Assembly (NCBI RefSeq): GCF_016862375.1
Contig: NZ_BOMV01000039.1
Coordinates: forward strand, 124,001 to 188,000
Reading direction: 5' to 3'
Length of the DNA: 64,000 bases
Origin: Paractinoplanes rishiriensis
GTDB taxonomy: Bacteria > Actinomycetota > Actinomycetes > Mycobacteriales > Micromonosporaceae
Shown here piece by piece: positions 8,222 through 16,490 of this stretch. Position 1 is the stretch's first letter; every line of letters starts with the position of its first letter. Both the position numbers and the translations under genes were made by a program. The notes under the pieces are model-generated. The model made no database searches and had not been told where the DNA came from. It saw only the letters and a program-made list of their open reading frames with translations.

Positions 8222-9916
8222 ATGCCCAGCACCATCAGATGGTGGCGGTCCGGTCGGAGCCGAACTTGGACGGTGGCAGCGGGAGTCATCGCACTCCCGC
8301 TGCTCGCCCTTTTCGTGGTTCGGCTCACCACCGCGGACGAGGAACCGGCCAGCACCCGCCCCACGCCACTGACTCTGTCGGCGGAAGCGGCTATCCGGTC
8401 GGCCGACAACCTCGGCCAGCTCGCGCTCGAACGAACCGACAACCCGGACCCGCTGATCGGCATCCAGGCGCTGGCGGCGTTCGAGAGCCTCGCGCGCCAC
8501 AGCGCCGCTCCAGCGCTGCGTCAGCACCTGATCGCCGAGGCACTCGGGAGCTACGGCTCCACATCGGCCGCGTCCACCGAGGATGAGACCCGCCGGCTGA
8601 GCCTCCTGGCCGCCCTCGCCACGGTTTCCGGCGACCACCAGAGCAAGATCGACGTGTCGGCCGTGGACCGGCACATTGCGGCGGCCGCAGCCGATTTCGA
8701 CGCACGCCTGCAGACCGATGTCGGGCAGCTCTCGACGGTCGAGGCGGCCGTTCTCGCCGCCCGGTTGAAAACCTCGTCCGGCAATGATCTGTTCCGCGTG
8801 GCGTGCCAGAAATTCCAGAACTCCACGGTCTCCCAGCAAACCGCGCGGCAGCTGGCCACCGCACACGTCATCGTCGCGTTGATCGGCCAGGAATGCGCCG
8901 GCGCCGCCGCCGCACTTCCCAAACTGGCCCCCTTCGTGCGGCCGGCGGAAATCGAAGGCTGCTATCTGTTCATGCCGGCCGCGTCGCGGACCGGCGGATC
9001 GGCTTTCGTGTCCGCGTGCTGGGACAGCATCGCCGCCTCCACCAGCGAGACGTCCCCGGCCGCATCGGTACGGGTCATTTTCGCAGCGTCGCGGTTGCTC
9101 GCCGGACTTCCGGCCGATCTGCGCACCGGGACCGTGACGAGACTGAGCAGCGCGCTGAGCAACGGCACGTACTTTCGGGGGAGCCTTTCTCCGCGGATCA
9201 ACTACGACGCGTTCGGCCGCGTCCTCTCCGGACAGCTGGCGCAACGCCTGACCCCCGAAACGGTCCGCCCGTCCGCCGCCCAGCCGGTGCCCAGTTTTGC
9301 GGTTCCGGCGAACGACGAATACGGCCGGGTCATCATGAGCCTGGGCCTTCCCGGAGCCCGCACATCGGGAAGTTCCATCGACTTCCCGGCCATGCCGCCG
9401 GCGGAGCGGGTCGAGATCGGCGCCCTTGTTGCGCGGGCTGCCGACGACTGCTCCAAACTGCCGGCGGACTGGCACCGGCTGGCCGACGACTACATCGCGA
9501 ACGCCGCGAAGAAGAGCCAGCCCTCCTATCTGAAGTCGAGTGCGCTGGGCGCCGTCATCAATCGGCGAACGGCCTGCTTCAGCCCCGTTCCGGTGGCGAG
9601 CGCGAATGCGATCAAACGGTTGACGACCGCCACGAAGACGGCCGTCGGGCGCCAGGTCAAGACGGACGAGAGCGCGACGACGGTGAACATCTACGCGCTG
9701 GCCACCTCGTTGGAGCTGCTGTGCGCCGCCGACTCGACGTCGCCGGTCGCCGTCGCGGCACGCGAGCAACTGCTCAGCCACGGCGACGACTACATCGCGG
9801 GCGTGCGGGACGGCAGCATCCCCGGCGCCTACAGCCTTGCCAACCTCTATGCGGCGTTCCGCGTCCGCGAAATCGTCACGACCGGCTGCACCGGCGCTTG
9901 GTGGCAGAGCCGATAG
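8222..9916 (+). CDS. Membrane-anchored extracytoplasmic protein of unknown function
   Basis: 564 aa. The N-terminus has basic residues, then one hydrophobic segment (about residues 17-34) and a Pro/Thr linker, so most of the protein should face outside the membrane. The rest is alpha-helical, alanine-rich and contains scattered cysteines (for example CQKF, QECAG, EGCYL, DDCSK, TACFS, LLCAA, TGCTG), which suggests disulfides. No enzyme motif is visible. It follows the secreted protein gene by 62 bp and is probably co-transcribed with it. The pair resembles effector/anchor or surface-assembly modules, but that is speculation. Confidence 0.7.
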   Translation: MPSTIRWWRSGRSRTWTVAAGVIALPLLALFVVRLTTADEEPASTRPTPLTLSAEAAIRSADNLGQLALERTDNPDPLIGIQALAAFESLARHSAAPALRQHLIAEALGSYGSTSAASTEDETRRLSLLAALATVSGDHQSKIDVSAVDRHIAAAAADFDARLQTDVGQLSTVEAAVLAARLKTSSGNDLFRVACQKFQNSTVSQQTARQLATAHVIVALIGQECAGAAAALPKLAPFVRPAEIEGCYLFMPAASRTGGSAFVSACWDSIAASTSETSPAASVRVIFAASRLLAGLPADLRTGTVTRLSSALSNGTYFRGSLSPRINYDAFGRVLSGQLAQRLTPETVRPSAAQPVPSFAVPANDEYGRVIMSLGLPGARTSGSSIDFPAMPPAERVEIGALVARAADDCSKLPADWHRLADDYIANAAKKSQPSYLKSSALGAVINRRTACFSPVPVASANAIKRLTTATKTAVGRQVKTDESATTVNIYALATSLELLCAADSTSPVAVAAREQLLSHGDDYIAGVRDGSIPGAYSLANLYAAFRVREIVTTGCTGAWWQSR

Positions 9917-9920
9917 CAGA

Positions 9921-9952
9921 CGGCCGGTCATCCGGCCGGCCGATCAATCGGC
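9921..9952. terminator. Inverted repeats between convergent genes
   Basis: CGGCCGG-TCAT-CCGGCCG (9921-9938) and the adjacent GCCGA-TCAA-TCGGC (9939-9952) form two stems between convergent genes. There is no T-run, so a bidirectional terminator role is plausible but not proven. Confidence 0.45.
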
Positions 9953-9954
9953 TG

Positions 9955-11148
9955 TCAGAGCGGACGGCACAGCAGCGATGTGGGCGCCCCCGCTACCCGG
10001 GTGAGCACCAACGAGGCCGCTTCCGGACCGGACAGGCGCAGGTCGCGGCGCAGGCGCTCGGGTTCGAGCGCCGAACCCCGTTTGCGGATCTCCAACCGGC
10101 CCACTCCGCGGTCGCGGAGAACCGCGCGCAGCCGCTTCAGCGAGAACGGCAGCACATCGGTTACCTCCAGCCGCCGGCCGAACGGGGTTTCGGCGGGCTC
10201 GTCGGCGTAGACATAGGCGATCTCCGGGTCGGCGAGGCGGCCGCCGACCGTCGCGGCGAACTCGGCCACCAGGTGGGCCCGCACCACGGCCGGGTCCGGG
10301 TCGTACAGAAAGCGGCCGACTGTGCCGACCGGCGCCCGCTCGACGCCGCTGCCGGTCAGCTGAGCCGGTTCATCCTGGTCGGCGCCGCCTGGGCGCAGCA
10401 CGGTGGCGCGGCGGGCAACCTCGGCCAGCGGCCCGCACCAGAACGCGGCCTCCACCAGGTCGCCGCCCACGCTCACCCACTCCCCCTCGGCGCCGGGCGG
10501 CAGCAACTCGTGGCCGATGCCGGGGGCAAGCTTCAGCACGGTGCGCGGGACCCGGCCGGCGAGCCCGGTGACGAAATCCCACGGCGGCGAATACGACCGC
10601 GGGTCGAACACCCGGCCGCGACCCTCGCGCCGGCGGGCCGGATCGGCGAAGACCGCGTCGTAGTCCTCGACAGGCACCGACGTGGCGTCCGCGCAGTCGA
10701 CCCGGATCCGGTCGGCCAGCCCCGCCACGGCGGCGTTGGCGGCGGCCATCTCGGCGGTCAGGGGATCGGCCTCCACGGCGTACACCCGAATGCCGGCACG
10801 TGCCGCAGCCAGCGCATCGGAGCCCAGCCCGCATCCCAGATCCGCCATGACCCCGACCCCGGCGGCGGCGAGGCGCGCCGCCCGGCGATCCGCCACCACC
10901 GCGCGGGTCGCCTGCTCCAGCCCGGCGCGGGTGAAGAACATCTCGCCGGCCGCCGGACCGAACTTCCCCGCCGCACGGCGGCGCAACCCGACCTGGGTGA
11001 GCGCGGCGGCCGCCAGCTCCGGATCGACCCCCCTGGACCGCAAGGCGGACGCTGCGGCCAAGGGATCGTCGCTGGTCACGGTGATCGCGGCGGCGAGGGC
11101 CCGCGTCCCTTCGGTGGTACGCAGGCGGGCCAGCAGGGCAGGGGTCAC
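9955..11148 (-). CDS. SAM-dependent methyltransferase with THUMP-like C-terminal domain
   Basis: About 397 aa. The Rossmann methyltransferase motif I is MADLGCGLGSDAL, followed by an acidic residue in YAVEADP and the motif IV-like VFADPARR. The C-terminal part (EIRKRGSALEPERLRRDL) is the THUMP-like domain of an actinobacterial conserved protein family; the substrate is not known, possibly RNA. The GTG at 11148 (VTPALLARL) has GGAGA upstream. A longer frame exists, but it would run through the CIRCE elements of groES, so the short start is right. Confidence 0.82.
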   Translation of the reverse strand: MTPALLARLRTTEGTRALAAAITVTSDDPLAAASALRSRGVDPELAAAALTQVGLRRRAAGKFGPAAGEMFFTRAGLEQATRAVVADRRAARLAAAGVGVMADLGCGLGSDALAAARAGIRVYAVEADPLTAEMAAANAAVAGLADRIRVDCADATSVPVEDYDAVFADPARRREGRGRVFDPRSYSPPWDFVTGLAGRVPRTVLKLAPGIGHELLPPGAEGEWVSVGGDLVEAAFWCGPLAEVARRATVLRPGGADQDEPAQLTGSGVERAPVGTVGRFLYDPDPAVVRAHLVAEFAATVGGRLADPEIAYVYADEPAETPFGRRLEVTDVLPFSLKRLRAVLRDRGVGRLEIRKRGSALEPERLRRDLRLSGPEAASLVLTRVAGAPTSLLCRPL

Positions 11149-11174
11149 GCAGGCATTCTCCACGGCGTGACGAA

Positions 11175-11201
11175 TTGGCACTCTGGTTGACGGAGTGCTA
11201 G
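11175..11201. promoter_or_regulatory. CIRCE operator 1 (HrcA site)
   Basis: TTGGCACTC-N9-GAGTGCTAG matches the CIRCE consensus (TTAGCACTC-N9-GAGTGCTAA) with intact GCACTC/GAGTGC arms and the exact 9-nt spacer. It lies upstream of groES and overlaps the probable -35 box. Confidence 0.95.
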
Positions 11202-11215
11202 TTCCGGCATAATCT
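11187..11215 (+). promoter_or_regulatory. groESL promoter
   Basis: TTGACG (11187-11192) as -35 and TAATCT (11210-11215) as -10, spaced 17 nt. The -35 lies inside CIRCE 1 and the -10 lies between the two CIRCE copies, as expected for HrcA repression. Confidence 0.75.
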
Positions 11216-11219
11216 CCGG

Positions 11220-11246
11220 TTAGCACTCTCAACATGAGGGTGCCAG
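11220..11246. promoter_or_regulatory. CIRCE operator 2 (HrcA site)
   Basis: TTAGCACTC-N9-GGGTGCCAG. The left arm is a perfect CIRCE half-site and the right arm is slightly degenerate. It sits just downstream of the -10 box, about 135 bp before groES. Confidence 0.9.
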
Positions 11247-11381
11247 CCGCGCGCCCGACGGGTGCACGGTTAGGCACCAGGCGGACCGGCACCCGCGACG
11301 ACGGCTCCGCCCGGTGGCATGAGGCATTAGACCGGTCAATTCCTTTGATCGGCGACAACCTGTACCCAGGAGGGTATGCCC

Positions 11382-11690
11382 GTGACTACCGCGACCAAGG
11401 TTGCGATCAAGCCGCTCGAGGACCGCATCGTGGTCCAGGCGAACGAGGCTGAGACCACCACGGCGTCGGGCATCGTGATCCCCGACACCGCCAAGGAGAA
11501 GCCGCAGGAGGGCACCGTCCTCGCTGTCGGCCCCGGCCGCATCGACGACAAGGGCAACCGGGTTCCGGTGGACGTCCAGGTCGGCGACACGGTCCTTTAC
11601 TCGAAGTACGGCGGCACCGAGGTCAAGTACGCCGGCGAGGAGTACCTGGTGCTCTCCGCCCGCGACGTCCTCGCGGTCATCGAGAAGTGA
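11382..11690 (+). CDS. groES: Co-chaperonin GroES
   Basis: About 102 aa, full length. The Cpn10 fold is clear: VAIKPLEDRIVV at the start, the mobile loop (ETTTASGIVIPDTAKEKPQEG) and the end YSKYGGTEVKYAGEEYLVLSARDVLAVIEK. GTG at 11382 is preferred because AGGAGG is 8 nt upstream; the ATG at 11376 would be only 2 nt from it. GroES caps GroEL during ATP-driven protein folding. Two CIRCE sites upstream indicate HrcA heat-shock control. groEL follows after a strong hairpin. Confidence 0.97.
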   Translation: MTTATKVAIKPLEDRIVVQANEAETTTASGIVIPDTAKEKPQEGTVLAVGPGRIDDKGNRVPVDVQVGDTVLYSKYGGTEVKYAGEEYLVLSARDVLAVIEK

Positions 11691-11706
11691 CCTACTGACA
11701 GTGCTG

Positions 11707-11739
11707 ACCGCCCTGGCCCACCCCGTGGGTCAGGGCGGT
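11707..11739 (+). other. Strong groES-groEL intercistronic hairpin
   Basis: A 15-bp uninterrupted stem (one G.T pair) with a CCC loop: 11707-11721 pairs with 11725-11739. It ends 20 nt before the groEL start and has no T-tract, so it is more likely an mRNA stability or processing element than a terminator. Confidence 0.8.
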
Positions 11740-11759
11740 GGTGCGTGAAGGGACCACAT

Positions 11760-13412
11760 ATGGCGAAGATTCTCAGCTTCTCGGACGACGCCCGGCACCT
11801 GCTGGAGCACGGCGTCAACACGCTCGCCGACACGGTCAAGGTCACCCTCGGCCCGCGGGGCCGCAACGTCGTCCTGGACAAGAAGTTCGGCGCTCCCACG
11901 ATCACCAACGACGGTGTCACCATCGCCAAGGAGATCGACCTCACCGACCCGTACCAGAACCTCGGCGCCCAGCTGGTCAAAGAGGTGGCGACCAAGACCA
12001 ACGACGTCGCCGGCGACGGGACCACCACCGCCACCGTGCTCGCCCAGGCGCTGGTGCGCGAGGGCCTGCGCAACGTGACCGCGGGCGCCAACCCGCTCGG
12101 TCTCAAGCGCGGCATGGACCAGGCCGCCGAGGCCGTGTCCAAGGCGCTGCTGGCCAAGGCCGTCGAGGTCGACGACCACAAGGCCATCGCGAACGTGGCG
12201 ACCATCTCGGCCCAGGACGCGACGATCGGCGAACTGATCGCCGAGGCGATGGACCGGGTCGGCCGCGACGGTGTGATCACCGTCGAGGAGGGCTCGGCCA
12301 TGGCGACCGAGCTCGAGGTCACCGAGGGTCTGCAGTTCGACAAGGGCTTCATCTCGCCGAACTTCGTGACCGACGCCGAGTCGCAGGAGGCCGTCCTCGA
12401 GGACGCGCGCATCCTGATCACCACGCAGAAGATCGGCAGCATCGAGGAGCTGCTCCCGCTGCTGGAGCAGGTACTCCAGGCCAGCAAGCCGCTGCTGATC
12501 ATCGCGGAGGACGTCGAGGGCCAGGCCCTGTCCACCCTGGTGGTCAACTCGATCCGCAAGACCCTCAAGGTCGCGGCGGTCAAGGCGCCCGGCTTCGGCG
12601 ACCGGCGCAAGGCGATGCTCCAGGACTTCGCGATCGCCACCGGTGCCGAGCTGATCGCGCCTGAACTGGGCTACAAGCTGGACCAGGTCACCCTCGACAT
12701 GCTGGGCACCGCCCGGCGGGTCGTGGTCGACAAGGAGAACACCACGATCGTCGACGGCGGCGGCAAGTCGCCCGAGGTCGCCGACCGGGTCGCGCAGATC
12801 CGCAAGGAGATCGAGGCGTCGGACTCCGACTGGGACCGCGAGAAGCTGTCCGAGCGGCTGGCCAAGCTGTCCGGCGGCATCGCGGTGATCAAGGTCGGCG
12901 CCGTGACCGAGGTCGAGATGAAGGAGCGCAAGCACCGCATCGAGGACGCCATCTCGGCCACCAAGGCGGCGGTTGAGGAGGGCACCGTCCCCGGCGGCGG
13001 CGCCGCGCTGGCCCAGGTCGCCAAGGAACTCGACGGCGACCTCGGCCTGACCGGCGAGGAGGCCATCGGCGTCCGCATCGTCCGCAAGGCGCTCGTCGAG
13101 CCGCTGCGCTGGATCGCCCAGAACGCCGGCCACGACGGCTACGTGGTCGTCGGCAAGGTCGACGAGCTGGGCTGGGGCCACGGCCTCAACGCGGCCACCG
13201 ACGAGTACGTCGACCTGGCCGCGTCCGGCATCATCGACCCGGTCAAGGTGACCCGCAACGCGGTCACCAACGCCGTCTCGATCGCCGGCCTGCTGCTGAC
13301 CACCGAAAGCCTGATCGTGGAAAAGCCGGCCGAGCCGGCTCCCGCGGCGGGCGGCCACGGCCACAGCCACGGCCCCGGTGGCCACGGCCACCAGCACGGC
13401 CCGGGTTTCTGA
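11760..13412 (+). CDS. groEL: Chaperonin GroEL (GroEL1 type, His-rich tail)
   Basis: 550 aa, full length. Hallmarks are LGPRGRNVVLDKKFG, the ATP-site NDGVTIAKEI and VAGDGTTTATVLAQ, and the apical segments. The usual Gly-Gly-Met tail is replaced by a His/Gly-rich end (GHGHSHGPGGHGHQHGPGF), the mark of actinobacterial GroEL1 encoded next to groES; a second GroEL with a GGM tail is expected elsewhere in the genome. The ATG at 11760 has GAAGGGA upstream. It folds cytosolic proteins with GroES. HrcA/CIRCE control acts through the groES promoter, with possible post-transcriptional control by the hairpin before it. Confidence 0.97.
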   Translation: MAKILSFSDDARHLLEHGVNTLADTVKVTLGPRGRNVVLDKKFGAPTITNDGVTIAKEIDLTDPYQNLGAQLVKEVATKTNDVAGDGTTTATVLAQALVREGLRNVTAGANPLGLKRGMDQAAEAVSKALLAKAVEVDDHKAIANVATISAQDATIGELIAEAMDRVGRDGVITVEEGSAMATELEVTEGLQFDKGFISPNFVTDAESQEAVLEDARILITTQKIGSIEELLPLLEQVLQASKPLLIIAEDVEGQALSTLVVNSIRKTLKVAAVKAPGFGDRRKAMLQDFAIATGAELIAPELGYKLDQVTLDMLGTARRVVVDKENTTIVDGGGKSPEVADRVAQIRKEIEASDSDWDREKLSERLAKLSGGIAVIKVGAVTEVEMKERKHRIEDAISATKAAVEEGTVPGGGAALAQVAKELDGDLGLTGEEAIGVRIVRKALVEPLRWIAQNAGHDGYVVVGKVDELGWGHGLNAATDEYVDLAASGIIDPVKVTRNAVTNAVSIAGLLLTTESLIVEKPAEPAPAAGGHGHSHGPGGHGHQHGPGF

Positions 13413-13427
13413 CCCGAACGTTCCAGG

Positions 13428-13457
13428 AAGGGCGCGCCGCGAGGCGCGCCCTTTTCT
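13428..13457 (+). terminator. Rho-independent terminator of groESL
   Basis: An 11-bp stem AAGGGCGCGCC/GGCGCGCCCTT with a GCGA (GNRA) tetraloop, followed by TTCT. It is placed 16 bp after the groEL stop. Confidence 0.92.
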
Positions 13458-13495
13458 CATGTCGTCCCCTTCCCCCGCGGCGGTAGAGTGCGGCC

Positions 13496-13783
13496 GTGAC
13501 CATCCGGGCCTCCGACGACGACCGGCAACGCACCGTGACCGCCCTCGAGCGGCACACCGGCGCCGGGCGGCTAACCCTGGACGAGTTCGCCGAACGCGCC
13601 CGCCTGGCCCACGACGCCCGCACCCTGGACGACCTGGCCGCGGTGGTGCAGGACCTGCCGGCCGACCCGTCCCAGGGTCCGCCCGACGCCGACCGCCCCC
13701 GCCGCGACCTGCTGATCCTCTTCGCGATAGCCGCCGCGACGCTGCTGCTGCTGGGCGTCTTCATCGCCACCACCCGCGGCTGA
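13496..13783 (+). CDS. DUF1707 membrane protein
   Basis: 95 aa. The N-terminal DUF1707 (SHOCT-like) domain is clear: RASDDDRQRTVTALERHTGAGRL..DEFAERARLAHDARTLDDLAAVVQDLP. One transmembrane helix follows (about residues 70-91) and only three residues remain after it. The GTG start at 13496 has GTAGAGTG upstream, a weak site. It is a single gene behind the groEL terminator. Function is unknown; two more DUF1707 proteins lie near map at 60978 and 61673. Confidence 0.8.
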   Translation: MTIRASDDDRQRTVTALERHTGAGRLTLDEFAERARLAHDARTLDDLAAVVQDLPADPSQGPPDADRPRRDLLILFAIAAATLLLLGVFIATTRG

Positions 13784-14420
13784 GCCGCTTCCGGTCGGGT
13801 TCCGCCCCGGTCCGTCCCGGCGGCGTTCCAGCCCTGGCAAACTCACGCCGCACGTTATGGTGCGGTGGAGTCGCGACGTCACCCCGCCCGGCAGTACGGC
13901 GCTCGCCCAGCCCTTTTGGCCGCAAACCTCCCCGCGCTGGCGCTCGTCCGCGACGCGATGGTGTCGATCTGCTGTTCGGCGATGACCGAGATCGCCAAGA
14001 TCTGCCCCGGCGGCCCGCAGCTTCGCCGCGCACATCAGCAAGCCCTCTCTAGAAGTCTCAACCGGTGGCCTTGCAGCCAAGTTCCTATTCCCCGTCCCCG
14101 AAAACCCTCATGCCGAACCCGCTCCCACAGCGAGGCACCGTCCTGCCCAGTGGACGAACTGTCCCACCAGTCGACAGACTCACTGGAACAAGAGCCATAA
14201 ATACACCTATAAAGCCCACTGCAGGTAGACCTTGGAAAGTTCCTGTTCCACCGAACGCAAACTTTTCACGATCGCGACTCGGAGCCACCATCGCCAGGCG
14301 TCTGCGGGCATCGGTGCAGTCGGCAACTCCCCCAACCGCGCTAACCGAATGGTGAAGTCGAGCGGCCACCCGCGCACCCGTCACCCGCACAACCCGGTCA
14401 CCCACACACCCACCGCCCAC

Positions 14421-14493
14421 GCACCCTGGCGGACGCACCCCGTCACCCACGCACCCTGGCGGACGCACCCCGTCACCCACGCACCCTGGCGGA
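14421..14493. repeat. 30-bp tandem repeat, 2.4 copies
   Basis: The unit starting GCACCCTGGCGGACGCACCC occurs at 14421-14450 and 14451-14480, identical, with a third partial copy from 14481 that merges into a 50-bp repeat. Confidence 0.9.
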
Positions 14494-14620
14494 CCACGCA
14501 CCCCCATCGCCCACGCACCCCGTCATCCACACACCCTGGCGGACCACGCACCCCCATCGCCCACGCACCCCGTCATCCACACACCCTGGCGGACCACGCG
14601 CCCCGGCCGCCCACGCACCC
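14481..14620. repeat. 50-bp tandem repeat, 2.8 copies
   Basis: Copies at 14481-14530, 14531-14580 (one mismatch) and a diverged partial copy 14581-14620. Each begins with the CACCCTGGCGGA core shared with the neighbouring 30-bp repeat. Confidence 0.9.
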
Positions 14621-14711
14621 AGCCACCGCACGCACCCGCCGCCAGCCAGTGGGCGTCCCCCGCACGCGGCAGGCAGCACCCCCAGGTCGGCCCCGCCGCC
14701 GGCCGAGGGGG

Positions 14712-16490
14712 TCAGTGGCTCGTGCGGAGTTCCGCGTCGGGGACTCGCTCGCCGTGCCAGGAGCGCCACAGCGCGGCGTAGGGGCCGTTCGCCGCGACCA
14801 GGTCGTCGTGGGAGCCCAGTTCGGTGATGCGGCCGTCCTCGACGACGGCCACGCGGTCGGCGTCGTGGGCCGAGAACAGGCGGTGGGCGATCGCCACTAC
14901 CGTGCGGCCGTGCAGGACCGCGGCTAGCGAGCGTTCCAGGTCGCGGGCCGCCCTCGGGTCGAGCAGCGACGTGGCCTCGTCGAGCACCAGCGTGTGCGGG
15001 TCGGCCAGCACGAGCCGGGCCAGCGCGATCTGCTGGGCCTGCGCGGCGGGCAGCGGGTGTCCGCCGGCACCGACCGTGGTCTCCAGGCCGTCCGGCAGCG
15101 CCAGCACCCAGTCGAGCGCATGCACCGCGGCCAGGGCCGCGCGTACCTCCTTTTCGGCGGCACCGGGCCGCACCATCGCGATGTTGTCGCGCACCGTGCC
15201 GATGAAGACGTGATGCTCCTGGGTGACCAGGGCCACCTCGGCGCGCAGCCGGTCGAGCGGCAGGTCGCCGAGCGGCACCCCGCCGACCGTGATGAGCCCG
15301 GCGGTCGGCTGGTGCACGCCGGCCAGCAGGCGGCCCAGCGTCGACTTGCCGGCACCGGACGGGCCCACGATGGCCAGCCGCTCCCCCGGTGACAGCGTGA
15401 GGTCGATGCCGTGCAGCACCTCGCGGCCCGGCACGTACGCGAAGTGCACCCCGGCCACCTCGATCCGGGTGCCGTCCGGCTCGGCAGCGCCCGCCCCGGC
15501 CGGTGCCGGCTCGTCGGCGGCCACGCCCAGCAGCCGGGCCAGCGCGGCCCCGCCGACCTGCAACTCGTCGAGCCAGCTGAGCAGCCGGTCGACCGGGTCG
15601 ATCAGCATCTGCACGTAGATCACCGCGGCGGTCAGCTGGCCCAGCGTGACCGTGCCGCGCAGGTAGAGCACGCCGCCGGCCAGCAGCGTCGCGACCACCG
15701 GCAGTACGTAGCTGAATTCGATGATCGGGAACCAGACCGTGCGCAGGAACAGCGTGTATTTCTCGGCCAGCCAGGTGCGATGCAGGTCGGCGTCGGTGCG
15801 CTCGATCCGCCGGCGCTGGCGGCGCAGCGCGTCGACCGTCCGCGCACCCTCGACCGACTCGGCCAGGCCGTCGGTCACCGTGGAGTAGACCGCGTTCTGG
15901 CGCAGGTAACCGGCGGGGGCGCGGCGCAGATACCACCGGGTGCCGGCCACCATGATCGGGACGGCCACGAAGAGCGGCAGCGCCAGCAACGGGCCGGCCA
16001 GCACCAGCGCGCCGATCACCAGCAGCATGGTGAGCAGCGCGATCATCGTTTCCGGTACGGCGAGACGCACGCACCTGGACAGCGCGTCGACATCGCGGGT
16101 GGTGCGGGTCAGCAGGTCGCCGCTGCCCGCCCGCTCCACCGTGGACAGTGGCAGGGCCAGCACGCGCTCGATGAACTCCTCGCGCAACGACGCCTGCACC
16201 CGCTCGCCGAGCCGGGCCGACGCCACGTGGGCGAACCGCACCAGCACCGCCTGGAGCACCACGAAGCCCGCGATCAGCGCCGCCAGCCGATCCACCACGC
16301 CGACGCCCTCGCCCTGCTGGATGGCCTCGACCAGATCGCCGAGCAGCCGCGGCCCGACCAGCCCGGCGACCGCCGCGAACACGTGCAGGCCGACCACCCC
16401 GGCCAGCGTCCGCGGGTGCCGGCGGAACAGGTCGCGCGCGTACTGGCGGACCTGGGCGGTGCCGGCCACCGGCAACAGGTTGCTACTCAC
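14712..16490 (-). CDS. ABC exporter half, canonical Walker sites but degenerate signature
   Basis: About 592 aa: an N-terminal six-helix ABC exporter domain (roughly residues 20-300) and a C-terminal nucleotide-binding domain. Walker A GPSGAGKST (about 375-383), Walker B with catalytic Glu LVLDEATSLLD (about 500) and the H-loop IAHRL (about 534) are all intact. The ABC signature LSGGQ is replaced by LPAAQ (about 480). GTG at 16490 has GGAGG upstream and overlaps the partner's stop by 4 bp (GTGA). It must work as a heterodimer with the preceding gene product, which has the opposite set of defects. Substrate unknown. Confidence 0.93.
   Translation of the reverse strand: MSSNLLPVAGTAQVRQYARDLFRRHPRTLAGVVGLHVFAAVAGLVGPRLLGDLVEAIQQGEGVGVVDRLAALIAGFVVLQAVLVRFAHVASARLGERVQASLREEFIERVLALPLSTVERAGSGDLLTRTTRDVDALSRCVRLAVPETMIALLTMLLVIGALVLAGPLLALPLFVAVPIMVAGTRWYLRRAPAGYLRQNAVYSTVTDGLAESVEGARTVDALRRQRRRIERTDADLHRTWLAEKYTLFLRTVWFPIIEFSYVLPVVATLLAGGVLYLRGTVTLGQLTAAVIYVQMLIDPVDRLLSWLDELQVGGAALARLLGVAADEPAPAGAGAAEPDGTRIEVAGVHFAYVPGREVLHGIDLTLSPGERLAIVGPSGAGKSTLGRLLAGVHQPTAGLITVGGVPLGDLPLDRLRAEVALVTQEHHVFIGTVRDNIAMVRPGAAEKEVRAALAAVHALDWVLALPDGLETTVGAGGHPLPAAQAQQIALARLVLADPHTLVLDEATSLLDPRAARDLERSLAAVLHGRTVVAIAHRLFSAHDADRVAVVEDGRITELGSHDDLVAANGPYAALWRSWHGERVPDAELRTSH

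Larger units (their letters stand above)
13784..14711. other. Long gene-free region with repeats
   Basis: About 0.9 kb without a supportable gene. 13784-14050 is GC-rich and contains AGATC-GCCAA-GATCT. About 14050-14350 is distinctly less GC-rich and may be foreign or relic DNA. 14421-14620 holds tandem repeats (next entries). Open frames exist on both strands but have no ribosome site or recognisable protein. Confidence 0.6.

Noticed and set aside
7596..9916. Lactococcin 972-type bacteriocin with immunity gene
   Set aside because: The secreted protein is too long and lacks the family pattern, and the second protein has one TM segment, not the multi-TM immunity type.
9955..11358. Longer N-terminus for the THUMP-like methyltransferase
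   Set aside because: It would run through the groES promoter and both CIRCE operators; GTG at 11148 has a ribosome site.
14085..14507. Minus-strand frame with PPGCVGDGVR repeats
   Set aside because: It is the 30-bp tandem repeat read through; no ribosome site and no domain.
14421..14620. CRISPR array
   Set aside because: Repeats are directly abutting with no unique spacers and no cas genes nearby.
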